Positions 27,222-35,915 of a DNA stretch of 49,569 nucleotides are shown piece after piece (position 1 is the stretch's first letter; every line of letters starts with the position of its first letter). Location of the stretch: positions 1 through 49,569 of the forward strand of contig PNNH01000029.1 of NCBI GenBank assembly GCA_013824165.1. Reading direction: 5' to 3'. The stretch comes from Methylibium sp. GTDB taxonomy: Bacteria > Pseudomonadota > Gammaproteobacteria > Burkholderiales > Burkholderiaceae_C. A program made the translations under genes and the position numbers. A model generated the notes under the pieces. It saw only the letters and a program-made list of their open reading frames with translations, was not told the DNA's origin and ran no database searches.

Positions 27222-28151
27222 GTGAAGACAATCGTTCTCGCCGCCTTGAGCGCCGCCCTCAGCCTGAGCCTGGTGGCCGCCGATGTGCAAGCCAAGCGCC
27301 TGAGCAATGGAGGCATGCAGCGCAGCACGCCCAGCCAGCCCATGCAAGGTCAGACACCTCCAAAGCCCGCGCCTAGCCAGGCACCGACACAGCAAGCCGC
27401 CGCAGCGCCCGCCGCAACCGGTGCTGCAGCAGCTGCGGCCGCACCCAAGCGCTCGTGGATGGGCCCGGTCGCCGGCTTGGCGGCTGGTTTGGGACTGGCC
27501 GCGCTGGCCAGCCACTTCGGCTTCGGTGCCGAGCTCGCCAACTTCATGACGATGATGCTGGTCGGCCTGGTCGTGATGATGGTGATCGGCTTCCTGATGC
27601 GGCGTTTTGCAGCCAAGAAGGCGGCCGGCGCGCCGCAAGGCCTGCAGTTCGCTGGTGCGGGTGCCGGTCTGGGCAACCCACCGGCCAACTTCAACGCTGG
27701 TGGCCATGCTCCGCAACAGAGCTTCGGCACCGCGGCATCGGTCGCACCTGCCGCAGTCGGCGCCCCGCAGGCTGCGGCACCGAGCGCAGACTTTGATGTC
27801 GAGGGCTTCGAGCAGATCGCCAAGCGCGTCTTCATTCGTCTGCAGGCCGCCAACGATGGGCGCGACCAGGCCGATCTGCGCCGCTTCACGACGCCTGAGA
27901 TGTATGCCGTGATCCAGCAGGAATTGCTGGACCGCAAGGGTGAGCAGCGCACTGATGTGCTGCAACTGCAGGCACAGGTGGTGGAACGGGCCGAAGAGCA
28001 GGGCCGGCAGATTGTCAGCGTGCGCTTCAGCGGACTGATCCGCGAGCAGAGCGATGCGGCGGCCAGCAACTTCGACGAAGTCTGGCATCTGGTGCGTCCG
28101 CTCGACGGCAGCCAGGAGTGGGCGATCGCCGGTATCCAGAGCTTGAACTGA
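27222..28151 (+). CDS. Tim44-like domain protein (membrane-anchored)
   Basis: A 309-residue protein starting with GTG at 27222, with AGGAG 5 nt upstream. It has a signal peptide (VLAALSAALSLSLVAADVQA), a Pro/Gln/Ala-rich linker to about residue 75, two hydrophobic segments (GPVAGLAAGLGLAALASHFG; FMTMMLVGLVVMMVIGFLM), and a C-terminal Tim44-like domain from about residue 190 (DFDVEGFEQIAKRVFIRLQAANDGRDQADLRRFTTPEMY). Bacterial members are membrane proteins of unclear role. An intrinsic terminator follows. Confidence 0.9.
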   Translation: MKTIVLAALSAALSLSLVAADVQAKRLSNGGMQRSTPSQPMQGQTPPKPAPSQAPTQQAAAAPAATGAAAAAAAPKRSWMGPVAGLAAGLGLAALASHFGFGAELANFMTMMLVGLVVMMVIGFLMRRFAAKKAAGAPQGLQFAGAGAGLGNPPANFNAGGHAPQQSFGTAASVAPAAVGAPQAAAPSADFDVEGFEQIAKRVFIRLQAANDGRDQADLRRFTTPEMYAVIQQELLDRKGEQRTDVLQLQAQVVERAEEQGRQIVSVRFSGLIREQSDAAASNFDEVWHLVRPLDGSQEWAIAGIQSLN

Positions 28152-28202
28152 GCACGTGTCACGGGGGGGCTGCGTCTGCAGCCCTGCCCTGATGACCGAA
28201 GG

Positions 28203-28240
28203 AGCCTCTGAGCCGAAAAGCTCAGGGGCTCTTTGCTTTT
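28203..28240 (+). terminator. Intrinsic terminator after the Tim44-like gene
   Basis: An 11-bp stem (AGCCTCTGAGC at 28203-28213 and GCTCAGGGGCT at 28220-28230, with one G-T pair), a CGAAAA loop, then CTTTGCTTTT. It lies 51 bp after the stop codon. Confidence 0.85.
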
Positions 28241-28254
28241 GTGGCTAGCGGGCC

Positions 28255-28578
28255 GGTCCGAGCCGGCCCAGCTGGGTCGCGCGAGACGCGCCACGCCCTT
28301 CGCCCGGCGTCAGACAGGCCGCAGGGCCTGTCCTCGGTCCGGCCCGCCCCAGCCGAGGCGCGCGGGACGCGCCCCGTCCTTCGCCCGGCGTCAGACAGGC
28401 CGCAGGGCCTGTCCTCGGTCCGGCCCGCCCCAGCCGAGGCGCGCGGGACGCGCCCCGTCCTTCGCCCGGCGTCAGACAGGCCCCAGGGCCTGTCCTCGGT
28501 CCGGCCCGCCCCAGCCGGGTCGCGCGGGACGCGCCCCGTCCTTCGCCCGGCGTCAGACAGGCCGCAGGGCCTGTCCTC
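28255..28578. repeat. Four tandem copies of an 81-bp repeat
   Basis: Units at 28255-28335, 28336-28416, 28417-28497 and 28498-28578, each beginning GGTCCG; an 8-bp stub follows. Copies 2-4 are nearly identical; copy 1 is more diverged. Each unit carries a perfect 8-bp palindrome, GACAGGCC-(4 nt)-GGCCTGTC. In copy 3 the loop changes from GCAG to CCAG but the stem does not change. Because 81 is divisible by three, several frames stay open across the array on both strands; these open frames are not genes. The stop codon of the CobD/AmpE-like gene lies 10 bp beyond the last full copy. Confidence 0.97.
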
Positions 28579-28587
28579 GGTCCGGGC

Positions 28588-29577
28588 TCAGCCCACAAGA
28601 TTGGCGAGGGTTAGGAGGGCGAGGAGGAGCATCCAGAGCACCACCGAGCGCCAGATCAGGCCGACAACACTTTGCAGGTGGCCGAGTTGCGGCAACTGTC
28701 CCGCGGTTGAACCGGCTGCGCCGGTCGCCTCCGCGTCGCCACCGGCGCCGAATGTCTTGCTACGGTCCGGTGTGATGCCCGGTGCCGCGGCCCCACCCAG
28801 TTGCACGCCCAGGGCACCGGCCGCCGCTGCCAGGATGATCCCTTCATTCGGATGCAGCCAAAGCGCCGCGTCACGACGCCAGCTGTTCACCGCCTCCTCG
28901 AAATTGCCGACGATGGCAAAGCCAGTCGCGGTCAGACGGGTCGGCAGGTAGTCGACCAGGCCGAACAGCCGCCGTGACACCAGCATCAGCCGTTCGTTGG
29001 TCGGTGCATCGATCGTGCGGCTCTTGAAGGCCCAGTAGCGGCTGGCGAACTCAGCCATGCGATAGAGCACCGCCCCTGCCGGCCCAAGCGCCAGTGTCGA
29101 CAACAGGATGAACCAGAAAAAGACGCCAAACACATGGCGGTGTGCTGCCAGCAGCGAGTGCTCGATCACATGGCGCAGCAACTCGGTGCGCGGCAACTCG
29201 CTGGCGTCCAGATGCCGCCACTCTGCCAGCAAGCGACGGGCCTCGAACTCGTCCGCGCGCTCCAGAGCATCACGGATGTCGGTGAAGTAGTGGCTGAACT
29301 GCCGGAAGCCCAGCGTCAGGTAGAGCACCAGTACGTTGAAAGCCAAGGCCAGGATCAGGCTGAACTGGCTCAACGCGATATGGATGAGCGCCGCCAGCAG
29401 GGCCGGTCCGAGCACGGTGATGGCCCAGACCACATTGGCGTGGTGCGTCTGTCCTGCATCGAAATTGCGTCCGGTCCAGCGTACCCAGGCAATGACACTG
29501 AGATGGACCTTGTTGCCGTGAGGCAAGGGCTTGAGTTGCTCGCACAACAGTGCGAACAAGACCGCGAAGAAGTTCAT
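28588..29577 (-). CDS. CobD/CbiB-AmpE-like integral membrane protein
   Basis: A 329-residue membrane protein from the ATG at 29577. Four or more hydrophobic segments include VVWAITVLGPALLAALIHIAL, FGVFFWFILLSTLALGPAGAVLYRMAEFA and the C-terminal VVLWMLLLALLTLANLVG. The segments YRMAEFASRYW and LVDYLPTRLTATGFAIVG recall CobD/CbiB, the cobinamide-forming protein, and AmpE. No other cobalamin gene lies nearby, so a regulatory or AmpE-type role is as likely. TATCAT (minus strand, 29586-29591) lies 8 nt before the ATG and no Shine-Dalgarno is seen. The upstream Nudix stop is 28 bp away. Confidence 0.8.
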   Translation of the reverse strand: MNFFAVLFALLCEQLKPLPHGNKVHLSVIAWVRWTGRNFDAGQTHHANVVWAITVLGPALLAALIHIALSQFSLILALAFNVLVLYLTLGFRQFSHYFTDIRDALERADEFEARRLLAEWRHLDASELPRTELLRHVIEHSLLAAHRHVFGVFFWFILLSTLALGPAGAVLYRMAEFASRYWAFKSRTIDAPTNERLMLVSRRLFGLVDYLPTRLTATGFAIVGNFEEAVNSWRRDAALWLHPNEGIILAAAAGALGVQLGGAAAPGITPDRSKTFGAGGDAEATGAAGSTAGQLPQLGHLQSVVGLIWRSVVLWMLLLALLTLANLVG

Positions 29578-29605
29578 GGGCCGGGATGATAGCGGCCGGA
29601 TGCGC

Positions 29606-30286
29606 TCAAGCCGAAAGGAAGCGGTAGAAGTTGCGCAGCATTGCGGCCGTGGCACCCCAGATGAAGTACTCGTCGCCGCCATGGGGCCAGGGCATCGACA
29701 GAAACTGCCGTTGCCCGCCCTCGTAGCTGAACAGGTGGCGCTGGTGATGAGAAGGCGTCATCAGAAATTGCAAGGGCACCTCGAAAGCCTCTGCGACCTC
29801 GAAGTCGTCGAGCTTGAGTCTGAAGTCCGCATCGACCAGTCCCACCACCGGTGTCACCTCGAAGGCAGTCACCGTGGTGTAGACCGGTAGCCGACCGATC
29901 ACCTCGATGTGCCGCCGCGCCAGCCCGATTTCCTCTTCCGTCTCCCGGAGCGCAGTCGCCACAACATTCGCGTCCTCGGGCTCGACCCGGCCGCCGGGAA
30001 AGCTGATCTGGCCCGCGTGATCGCGCAAGTGGGCCGTGCGACGTGTCAGCAAGACCTGCGGCCCTTCAGCCCTCAGCACCAGGGGCACCAGCACGGCGGC
30101 GGCAGCCGGCGTGCGCTCTGCGATGCGGCCGCCATCGCCCGGCAGTTCAACTTGCCAGGCGGGCGGTGCCGCAAATCGCTGCCGCAGGGCCTGGGGCTGA
30201 AGCGCCTCAAGCGGGACAGGCGGCAGATGCGCATCCGTGCCAGACACCGGCACGAGCTTGGGGTTCAGGATGGGCGCGCGAGACAT
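29606..30286 (-). CDS. Nudix hydrolase, CoA pyrophosphatase-like
   Basis: A 226-residue protein from the ATG at 30286. The Nudix box is complete (GGRVEPEDANVVATALRETEEEIGL, written GX5EX7REUXEEXGU) near residues 105-129. It is preceded by LLTRRTAHLRDHAGQISFPGG, the extra motif of the CoA-pyrophosphatase (UPF0035/NUDT7) group, which cleaves CoA and acyl-CoA to phosphopantetheine and 3',5'-ADP. TATGCT (minus strand, 30293-30298) is 6 nt before the ATG; no Shine-Dalgarno. A hairpin separates it from rplS upstream. Confidence 0.93.
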   Translation of the reverse strand: MSRAPILNPKLVPVSGTDAHLPPVPLEALQPQALRQRFAAPPAWQVELPGDGGRIAERTPAAAAVLVPLVLRAEGPQVLLTRRTAHLRDHAGQISFPGGRVEPEDANVVATALRETEEEIGLARRHIEVIGRLPVYTTVTAFEVTPVVGLVDADFRLKLDDFEVAEAFEVPLQFLMTPSHHQRHLFSYEGGQRQFLSMPWPHGGDEYFIWGATAAMLRNFYRFLSA

Positions 30287-30312
30287 GGCGCCAGCATAGG
30301 GCGTAAACGACC

Positions 30313-30332
30313 AAGCCGCCCGAAGGCGGCTT
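30313..30332 (-). terminator. UUCG-loop hairpin ending the rpsP-rimM-trmD-rplS operon
   Basis: AAGCCGCC and GGCGGCTT form a perfect 8-bp stem; on the minus strand the loop is UUCG, an extra-stable tetraloop. It lies about 79 bp after the rplS stop. The T run behind it is weak (GGTCGTTTAC). Confidence 0.65.
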
Positions 30333-30410
30333 GTGTGTAAGCAGGCGCGAGGCCTACTTTCACCGTTGCATGCTGGCCATGGAGGCCCAGCAGCATCGGT
30401 GTGTCCTGAA

Positions 30411-30764
30411 TCAGGACAGCTTTTCCTTGATTCGAGCCGACTTGCCCGAGCGCTCGCGCAGGTAGTACAGCTTGGCGCGGCGCACATCGCCGCGGCGCTT
30501 CACTTCGATCGAAGCGATCAGCGGGCTGTACAGCTGGAACGTACGCTCCACGCCTTCGCCGCTGGAGATCTTGCGAACAATGAAGCTGGAGTTCAGGCCA
30601 CGGTTGCGCTTGGCGATCACGACGCCTTCGTAAGCCTGCACGCGCTTGCGTGTGCCTTCAACGACGTTGACGCTGACGATCACGGTGTCGCCAGGAGCGA
30701 AAGCCGGAATGGTCTTGTTCAGGCGAGCAATTTCTTCTTGCTCAAGGGTTTGGATCAGGTCCAC
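30411..30764 (-). CDS. rplS: 50S ribosomal protein L19
   Basis: Ribosomal protein at the 30S-50S interface. The protein is 117 residues and starts with GTG at 30764, shown by an ideal AAGGAG box (30771-30776) with 6-nt spacing and by the canonical start [17 protein letters not shown]. Conserved segments [45 protein letters not shown] and [12 protein letters not shown] are all present. It is the last gene of the ribosomal and tRNA-modification operon, with a 177-bp gap before trmD. Confidence 0.98.
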   Translation of the reverse strand: MDLIQTLEQEEIARLNKTIPAFAPGDTVIVSVNVVEGTRKRVQAYEGVVIAKRNRGLNSSFIVRKISSGEGVERTFQLYSPLIASIEVKRRGDVRRAKLYYLRERSGKSARIKEKLS

Positions 30765-30804
30765 GGAGTTCTCCTTGTGATCGTGACGGCGTCCTTGGGA
30801 CCGC

Positions 30805-30823
30805 TCCTGCCGGCATGGCAGGA
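30805..30823 (-). promoter_or_regulatory. Hairpin in the rplS leader
   Basis: TCCTGCC and GGCAGGA form a 7-bp stem with a 5-nt loop, about 28 bp upstream of the rplS ribosome-binding site. It may tune L19 expression relative to trmD or serve as an RNA processing site; no known leader family was recognised. Confidence 0.3.
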
Positions 30824-30941
30824 TGGGCAGCGAATCCACGTCTCTTTGCAGAGGGCGAAGTCGCACAGCACTTGCTGATGGCCCGTCAGAGGATCGAAAA
30901 GCCCACGAGTATAGCGCAGATTCACGCCTGTTCAGCAGGGC

Positions 30942-31712
30942 TTATGCAGCCGCACCAAGCGTTCGGAGAAAGCTCTCGTCCGCCTTGCTCAGCCGTCCTG
31001 CCGAGCGCGCCGATTCGATGAGATCCGGCCGTCGGCGCCAGGTCAGCTCCAAGGACCGCTCTCGCCGCCAACGCGCAATTTGCGCGTGATGGCCGGACAG
31101 CAGCACGGAGGGCACCGGCAGCTCCTCAAGCTGATCGGGCAGGCCGCGCAGCACTTCCGGCCGGCTGTAGTGCGGGCAGTCAAGCAGCCCGTCCGAAAAA
31201 CTGTCCTGCTCATGTGACGCTGCGTCATTGAGCACGCCAGGCTGCAGGCGAGTCACGGCATCCAGCAGCGCCAATGCCGGCAACTCACCACCGGACAACA
31301 CGAAGTCACCCAGGCTCAGTTCCAGCGTCACATGCCGATCCAGAAAGCGCTGATCAATGCCTTCATACCGACCACACAGCAAAACAGCTCCGCTGCCCTG
31401 GGCCAAACCGGCGATCAGGCTTTGATCGATGCGACGACCCGTCGGCGTGAAGTGAATGACAGCCGGCTGCAGTTCTTCCCGATCAGCCTTCGCGGCAGCC
31501 AGCGCCCGCTCCAGAGGCTCGACCAGCATCACCATGCCGGGACCGCCGCCGTAGGGGCGGTCATCGACACGACGGTAGGCATCTTCAGCAAAGTCTCGCA
31601 GCGGCCAGAGGCGCACGTCGACCTGCTTGCTCTCGAACGCGCGGCGCGTCACCCCGCAGCGCAATGGCGCGTCGAAGAGCTCGGGAAACAGGGTAATGAC
31701 GTCGAAGCGCAT
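30942..31712 (-). CDS. trmD: tRNA (guanine-N1-)-methyltransferase
   Basis: Makes m1G37 in tRNAs using AdoMet. The protein is 256 residues. Family signatures: [42 protein letters not shown] (knot region), [28 protein letters not shown], and [20 protein letters not shown]. It lies 27 bp after rimM, in the usual operon order. Confidence 0.98.
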   Translation of the reverse strand: MRFDVITLFPELFDAPLRCGVTRRAFESKQVDVRLWPLRDFAEDAYRRVDDRPYGGGPGMVMLVEPLERALAAAKADREELQPAVIHFTPTGRRIDQSLIAGLAQGSGAVLLCGRYEGIDQRFLDRHVTLELSLGDFVLSGGELPALALLDAVTRLQPGVLNDAASHEQDSFSDGLLDCPHYSRPEVLRGLPDQLEELPVPSVLLSGHHAQIARWRRERSLELTWRRRPDLIESARSAGRLSKADESFLRTLGAAA

Positions 31713-31739
31713 CTTGCGCTGCCTGCTGCTGAGGCCGGC

Positions 31740-32357
31740 TCAGTAGTCCAGGCCCCAGTCAACCGTGATGCAGCGCTGCTCGAGATCGACATCATCGACA
31801 AAGGCAGCAACAAACGGGACCAAGCGCTCCTGATCTGGCTTAACCGGTGCGGTCATGCCGGGAGGCGTAATTCGCAACACGCTGTGAGGGCCGGTATCGA
31901 GGAGGCCGGAGACAACTCCGAGCTCTTCACCTTGGCGATTCACGACGTTCAGGCCGATCAGGTCAACCCAGTAGTACTCACCCGGGTCGGGCCGCGGAAA
32001 ACTGGAGCGAGACGCGAAAATCCGCACTCCACGCAGCGCCTCGGCGCCGCTTCGATCCGTCACACCTTCGACGCTGGCCACAATGCCCTCGCCGTGGTCA
32101 CGAATCGCAAGAACCTTCAGCACAGGCGGCAGCCGCCCGGCCTTCACGGCGACAGCTGTCGCCGGCTTGTCTTCCGCAGGCAGCACGAACCAGCGCCGCG
32201 CGGAAAACAGCGCCTGGGCATCGGCCGAGTAGGCCTGGACCTTGAACCAGCCCTTGATGCCCCAGGCATCGAGAATGCGCCCGACCTCGATCGCGTCAGC
32301 CGGCCATGACAGCTCGTCAGAGCCAACCGCTGCAGACGGAGAAATGTCGGACGTCAC
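31740..32357 (-). CDS. rimM: Ribosome maturation factor RimM
   Basis: 16S rRNA processing factor that binds S19 in the 30S head. From a GTG at 32357, 10 bp after the rpsP stop, the protein is 205 residues; no strong Shine-Dalgarno is present, so translational coupling to rpsP is likely. The N-terminal RimM domain reads IEVGRILDAWGIKGWFKVQ, and the C-terminal PRC-barrel part reads GEYYWVDLIGLNVVNRQGEELGVVSGLLDTGPHSVL. Confidence 0.96.
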   Translation of the reverse strand: MTSDISPSAAVGSDELSWPADAIEVGRILDAWGIKGWFKVQAYSADAQALFSARRWFVLPAEDKPATAVAVKAGRLPPVLKVLAIRDHGEGIVASVEGVTDRSGAEALRGVRIFASRSSFPRPDPGEYYWVDLIGLNVVNRQGEELGVVSGLLDTGPHSVLRITPPGMTAPVKPDQERLVPFVAAFVDDVDLEQRCITVDWGLDY

Positions 32358-32367
32358 TCGACTCAAC

Positions 32368-32619
32368 TCAGGCCGCAGCCTTCTTGGCCTGCTCAACCAG
32401 ACGAGCCACCGTGGGCGACATCTGGGCGCCAACGCCCGTCCAGTAGCTCACACGGTCCATCGTCACGCGCAGCGACTCGGCAGCGCCGGAGGCCACGGGG
32501 TTGTAAAAACCGACACGCTCAATGAAGCGGCCGTCACGACGCTGCTGGCTGTTGGCCACAACGATGTTGTAGAAGGGGCGCTTCTTGGAGCCGCCGCGTG
32601 CGAGTCGAATCACGACCAT
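32368..32619 (-). CDS. rpsP: 30S ribosomal protein S16
   Basis: Small-subunit protein of 83 residues. [40 protein letters not shown] and [19 protein letters not shown] are the usual S16 conserved segments. AAAGGA lies before the ATG at 32619. It is the first gene of the rpsP-rimM-trmD-rplS operon. Confidence 0.98.
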   Translation of the reverse strand: MVVIRLARGGSKKRPFYNIVVANSQQRRDGRFIERVGFYNPVASGAAESLRVTMDRVSYWTGVGAQMSPTVARLVEQAKKAAA

Positions 32620-32800
32620 GATGAATCCTTTGATGATCTTCTAAAGCGTTCCACCGCACCAGGAGACACTCAGGGCGAGCAGATCGGGAGACGGCACCGC
32701 CCGGAAACACCCGAAACGACTCCGCCATGGCTTGGTCCTCTTGATACTGTAGATACGCCGCACAACTCTTGCGAGCAAACGACCAGCACCAAAACCCAGC

Positions 32801-32830
32801 ATTATAAACTCGCCCGCCGACTTATCATCA
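32801..32830 (-). promoter_or_regulatory. Candidate promoter of the rpsP operon
   Basis: On the minus strand a perfect TATAAT (32801-32806) lies 18 bp after TGATGA (32825-32830), a weak -35. Transcription would start near 32793, giving a leader of about 170 nt before rpsP. The divergent acetyltransferase gene starts only about 20 bp away. Confidence 0.5.
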
Positions 32831-32846
32831 TAGAAACTGAGAAATC

Positions 32847-33392
32847 ATGACACAGCCCTCTGAAGGCCTGCGCATCCGCCCCAGCACCGAGCACGATCTG
32901 CCTTCGATTCAGGCCATCTACGAGAACGCCGTGCTGCATGGAACCGGCACCTTCGAAACCGAGGTTCCCGACCTGGCGGAGATTGGCCGGCGGCGGCAAG
33001 AAGTGCTGTCTCGCAGCCTGCCCTGGCTGGTGGCTGAATTGGACGGCCAGGTGCTGGGCTATGCCTATGCCAACTACTTCCGCCCGCGCATGGCCTATCG
33101 CTTTTGCCTTGAGGACTCCATCTATCTGCACCCGGAAAGCCAGGGAAAGGGCGTGGGGCGCCTGCTGCTGGCCGAGCTGATCGCACGCTGCGAGGCCGCC
33201 GGAGCGCGCCAAATGCTGGCCGTGATCGGCGATTCGGAGAACGCCGGCTCCATCGGCGTACACAGCGCGCTCGGCTTCGAGCACACCGGTGTGCTGCGCA
33301 ACTCCGGCTGGAAGTTCGGCCGCTGGCTGGACGTGGTGCTGATGCAGCGCCAACTTGGAGCGGGCGCCGAAACCTCGCCGGAGCAGGCATGA
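32847..33392 (+). CDS. GNAT acetyltransferase, phosphinothricin-acetyltransferase-like
   Basis: A 181-residue GNAT protein. It has LRIRPSTEHDLPSIQAIYENAVLHGTGTFET near residues 8-38, LGYAYANYFRPRMAYRFCLEDSIYLHP near 68-94, and the acetyl-CoA loop ESQGKGVGRLLLAELI near 95-110. This layout matches the Pat/Bar/MddA group, which acetylate phosphinothricin or methionine sulfoximine and sulfone; the natural substrate here is not certain. The next gene overlaps by 4 bp (ATGA at 33389-33392). Confidence 0.92.
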   Translation: MTQPSEGLRIRPSTEHDLPSIQAIYENAVLHGTGTFETEVPDLAEIGRRRQEVLSRSLPWLVAELDGQVLGYAYANYFRPRMAYRFCLEDSIYLHPESQGKGVGRLLLAELIARCEAAGARQMLAVIGDSENAGSIGVHSALGFEHTGVLRNSGWKFGRWLDVVLMQRQLGAGAETSPEQA

Positions 33393-33832
33393 GCCACGCC
33401 AAATCAAAGACGATCACCACCTGGCTGGCGCTGCTGCTGGGGACATTCGGCTTGCATCGCCTGTATCTGTATGGCTGGCGCGACAAGCTGGCATGGCTTC
33501 ACCCTTGGCCCACCCTGCTGGGGCTGCACGGATTGCAGCGCATGGAACTGCTCGGCCAGGATGACCGCCTCAGCTGGCTGCTGATTCCGCTGTTCGGTCT
33601 GATGCTGAGCATCGCCACGTTCAGCGGCATCGTTTACGGACTCACTCCGGACGAACGCTGGAACGCCAAGCACAACCCCGGCAAAAGCGTGCGGCCCAGT
33701 GGCTGGCCGGTCGTGGTGGGCGTCGTCATCTGCCTGCTGATCGGCGGGGCAAGCCTGATGGCGACGATTGCCTTCAGCGCGCAACGCTACTTCGAAAGCG
33801 AAGTCAGCGTTTCGGCTGCCATCGAACGCTGA
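33389..33832 (+). CDS. TM2-domain-like membrane protein
   Basis: A 147-residue protein. The N-terminal KSKTITTWLALLLGTFGLHRLYLY segment has the GxxGxHRxYL look of TM2 domains. Two more hydrophobic segments follow (LSWLLIPLFGLMLSIATFSGIVYGL and WPVVVGVVICLLIGGASLMATIAFSA). The function is unknown. It overlaps the acetyltransferase gene by 4 bp, so the two are co-transcribed. folK converges from the other strand 23 bp after its stop. Confidence 0.7.
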   Translation: MSHAKSKTITTWLALLLGTFGLHRLYLYGWRDKLAWLHPWPTLLGLHGLQRMELLGQDDRLSWLLIPLFGLMLSIATFSGIVYGLTPDERWNAKHNPGKSVRPSGWPVVVGVVICLLIGGASLMATIAFSAQRYFESEVSVSAAIER

Positions 33833-33855
33833 CGCACAAGGTCAAGCAAGCGGGC

Positions 33856-34365
33856 TCAGCGCCAGGCCAAGGGTGCGTCGAGGCGCTCAAGCACCTGCTC
33901 GCGCAGCAAAGGCAGGTAGTCGGACAGGCGACCGAGGCCAGGCAAGGCCAGGTCAGGTTCGAGTTCCAGCAAGGGGCGAAGCACGAAGGCTCGCTGCTGA
34001 AGCCGTGGGTGCGGCAGGATCAATGCGGGCGTTTCGAGCTTCAAATCAGCGTAGCTGAGCAGATCCAGATCCAGGGTGCGCGGCGCATTGCGGTAAGGCC
34101 GCTCTCGCCCCTGGCTGGATTCAATGGCGAGCAAGGCCTCAAGCAGAGCCTGAGGCGTCAACTTCGTTTCGACGGACGCCACCGCATTCAGATAGTCCGG
34201 GCCGCTGGATTCGACCGGCGCGCTGCGATAGCCGCTGGATACCGCCAGCACCTGGGTCCCTGGCAACTCAGCAATGGCACGCAAGGCACGTTCCAGTGCA
34301 AGCTGCAGATCTGCGCCCAGATTGGCACCAAGCCCGATGTAGGCTTGAGCCATCGACTCACTCAT
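33856..34365 (-). CDS. folK: 2-amino-4-hydroxy-6-hydroxymethyldihydropteridine diphosphokinase
   Basis: Transfers pyrophosphate to 6-hydroxymethyl-dihydropterin in folate synthesis. The protein is 169 residues. Signatures: AYIGLGANLGADLQLALERALRAI near residues 8-31, SSGYRSAPVESSGPDYLNAVA, and RPYRNAPRTLDLDLLSYADL with the metal-binding DLDLL, then LPHPRLQQRAFVLRPLLEL. The ATG at 34365 overlaps the pcnB stop (ATGA); a second Met at residue 5 is also possible. Confidence 0.96.
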   Translation of the reverse strand: MSESMAQAYIGLGANLGADLQLALERALRAIAELPGTQVLAVSSGYRSAPVESSGPDYLNAVASVETKLTPQALLEALLAIESSQGRERPYRNAPRTLDLDLLSYADLKLETPALILPHPRLQQRAFVLRPLLELEPDLALPGLGRLSDYLPLLREQVLERLDAPLAWR

Positions 34366-35915
34366 GCCGGCTCGGTGCCGCCTGCAGTTGGCGCCCCAGC
34401 GGCCTTGGGTTTGCGGCGGCGGCGGCGCTTCTTGGCCGGCGCGGCGTCTCCAGCCTCCTCCGCGTGTGCGTCCGGGCCGGCAGCGCCCTCGGCTTCAGGG
34501 CTTCGCGGCAAGCGGTGAACCTTGCCTCCCCGGCGCTGGCTGTCACGAACCTGGTCCAGCAAGGCACGGCGCTCGTCCTCGTCGCCAAGCGCGAAGTCTT
34601 CCCACCAATCCACCAGGCTTTGCTCGAGCTCACCGGCGTCCGCACGCAGCAGCAGGAAGTCGAATCCTGCGCGGTAGCGCGGCTGCTCAACCAGGCTGTA
34701 AGGGCCGTTACCGCTGCGACGATCGAAGCGCGGCTGCATCATCCAGATCTCGCGCATGTCCGCGGCCAGCTTGCCGCGGCCGGAAATATCGCCGATGCGC
34801 GCATCGAAGACTTGGTCGATGGCCTGCTGCAGCGCGGGCACGGGCGCATCACCCTCACGCAGCTTCTCCCAGCGCGACTGCACATCGTGCCAGAGCATGC
34901 AGGCCAGCATGAAGCTGGGAGCCACGCTGCGACCTTCGGCCACGCGCAGATCGGTATCCTGCAGCACGCGACGCACAAACTGGCCACGCACGCCTTCACG
35001 CAGTTGCCCTGCGTCGTCCAGCACCGCATCAAGAATCGGGAACACGCCCCGATGCAGGCCTTGTTTGCGCAGCTCTTCCAGACTGGCCAGCGAATGGCCG
35101 GTCTGCAGCAGCTTGATCATCTCGTCGAACATCCGCGAGATCGGCACATTGCCCAACAGCTCGGCCGTCTTCTTGATCGGTGTGCGCGACTTGGGTTCAA
35201 TCTCGAAACCCAGCTTGGCAGCGAAGCGCACCGCACGAATGATGCGCACCGGATCCTCGCGATAGCGGGTTTCGGGGTCGCCAATCATGCGCAGCACACG
35301 CTTCTTGGCATCGGCAAGACCGCCGTGATAGTCGACCACCAACTGGCGCTGCGGGTCGTAGTAGAGGGCGTTGACAGTGAAGTCGCGGCGCGCCGCATCC
35401 TCGATCTGCGGGCCCCAGACGTTGTCACGCAGCACCCGGCCGCTGGCATCGACGACATGCGATTTGCCGGCCAGTTCGTCCTTGGACGTCTTCTCGTTGC
35501 CCGCGACCTGGTCGGCATCCTCGTTGACCAGCAAGGCCCGGAAGGTCGAGACCTCGATCACTTCATGCTCGCGACCTCGTCCGTAGACCACATGCACGAT
35601 GCGGAAGCGCCGGCCAATGATGAAGGCGCGCCGGAACAGGCCCTTGACCTGCTCAGGCGTGGCATTGGTCGCGACATCGAAATCCTTGGGACGCATGCCC
35701 AGCAGCAGATCCCGCACCGCGCCGCCGACGATATAGGCCTCGAAACCGGCATCGGCCAGCGTCTGCACGACACGCACCGCACGCTCGTCCAGCAAGCTGG
35801 GGTCGATGCCGTGCTCCGCCACCTGAATCTCGACGCGTTTGCCCAGCGGGCTCTTGCCCGGCTTGGCCGCTGCGGCAGGCTTGCCCAGCAGCTTGTCGAT
35901 GAATTTCTTGATCAT
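34362..35915 (-). CDS. pcnB: Poly(A) polymerase
   Basis: Adds 3' poly(A) tails that promote RNA decay. The protein is 517 residues. The nucleotidyltransferase head reads AYIVGGAVRDLLLGMRPKDFDVATNATPEQVKGLFRRAFIIGRRF near residues 59-103, with the catalytic DxD in KDFDVAT. A second family segment is RYREDPVRIIRAVRFAAKLGFEIE near 237-260. The C-terminus is Arg/Lys-rich (AKKRRRRRKPKAAG), typical of PcnB RNA-binding tails. It overlaps HAD and folK neighbours by 4 bp on each side. Confidence 0.95.
   Translation of the reverse strand: MIKKFIDKLLGKPAAAAKPGKSPLGKRVEIQVAEHGIDPSLLDERAVRVVQTLADAGFEAYIVGGAVRDLLLGMRPKDFDVATNATPEQVKGLFRRAFIIGRRFRIVHVVYGRGREHEVIEVSTFRALLVNEDADQVAGNEKTSKDELAGKSHVVDASGRVLRDNVWGPQIEDAARRDFTVNALYYDPQRQLVVDYHGGLADAKKRVLRMIGDPETRYREDPVRIIRAVRFAAKLGFEIEPKSRTPIKKTAELLGNVPISRMFDEMIKLLQTGHSLASLEELRKQGLHRGVFPILDAVLDDAGQLREGVRGQFVRRVLQDTDLRVAEGRSVAPSFMLACMLWHDVQSRWEKLREGDAPVPALQQAIDQVFDARIGDISGRGKLAADMREIWMMQPRFDRRSGNGPYSLVEQPRYRAGFDFLLLRADAGELEQSLVDWWEDFALGDEDERRALLDQVRDSQRRGGKVHRLPRSPEAEGAAGPDAHAEEAGDAAPAKKRRRRRKPKAAGAPTAGGTEPA

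Noticed and set aside
28233-28951. Long open frames on both strands across the tandem repeat (RPASDRPQGLSSVR-type 27-residue repeats)
   Set aside because: They exist because the 81-bp unit is a multiple of three and has no stops. They have no start signals or family, and they run antisense to the CobD/AmpE-like gene.
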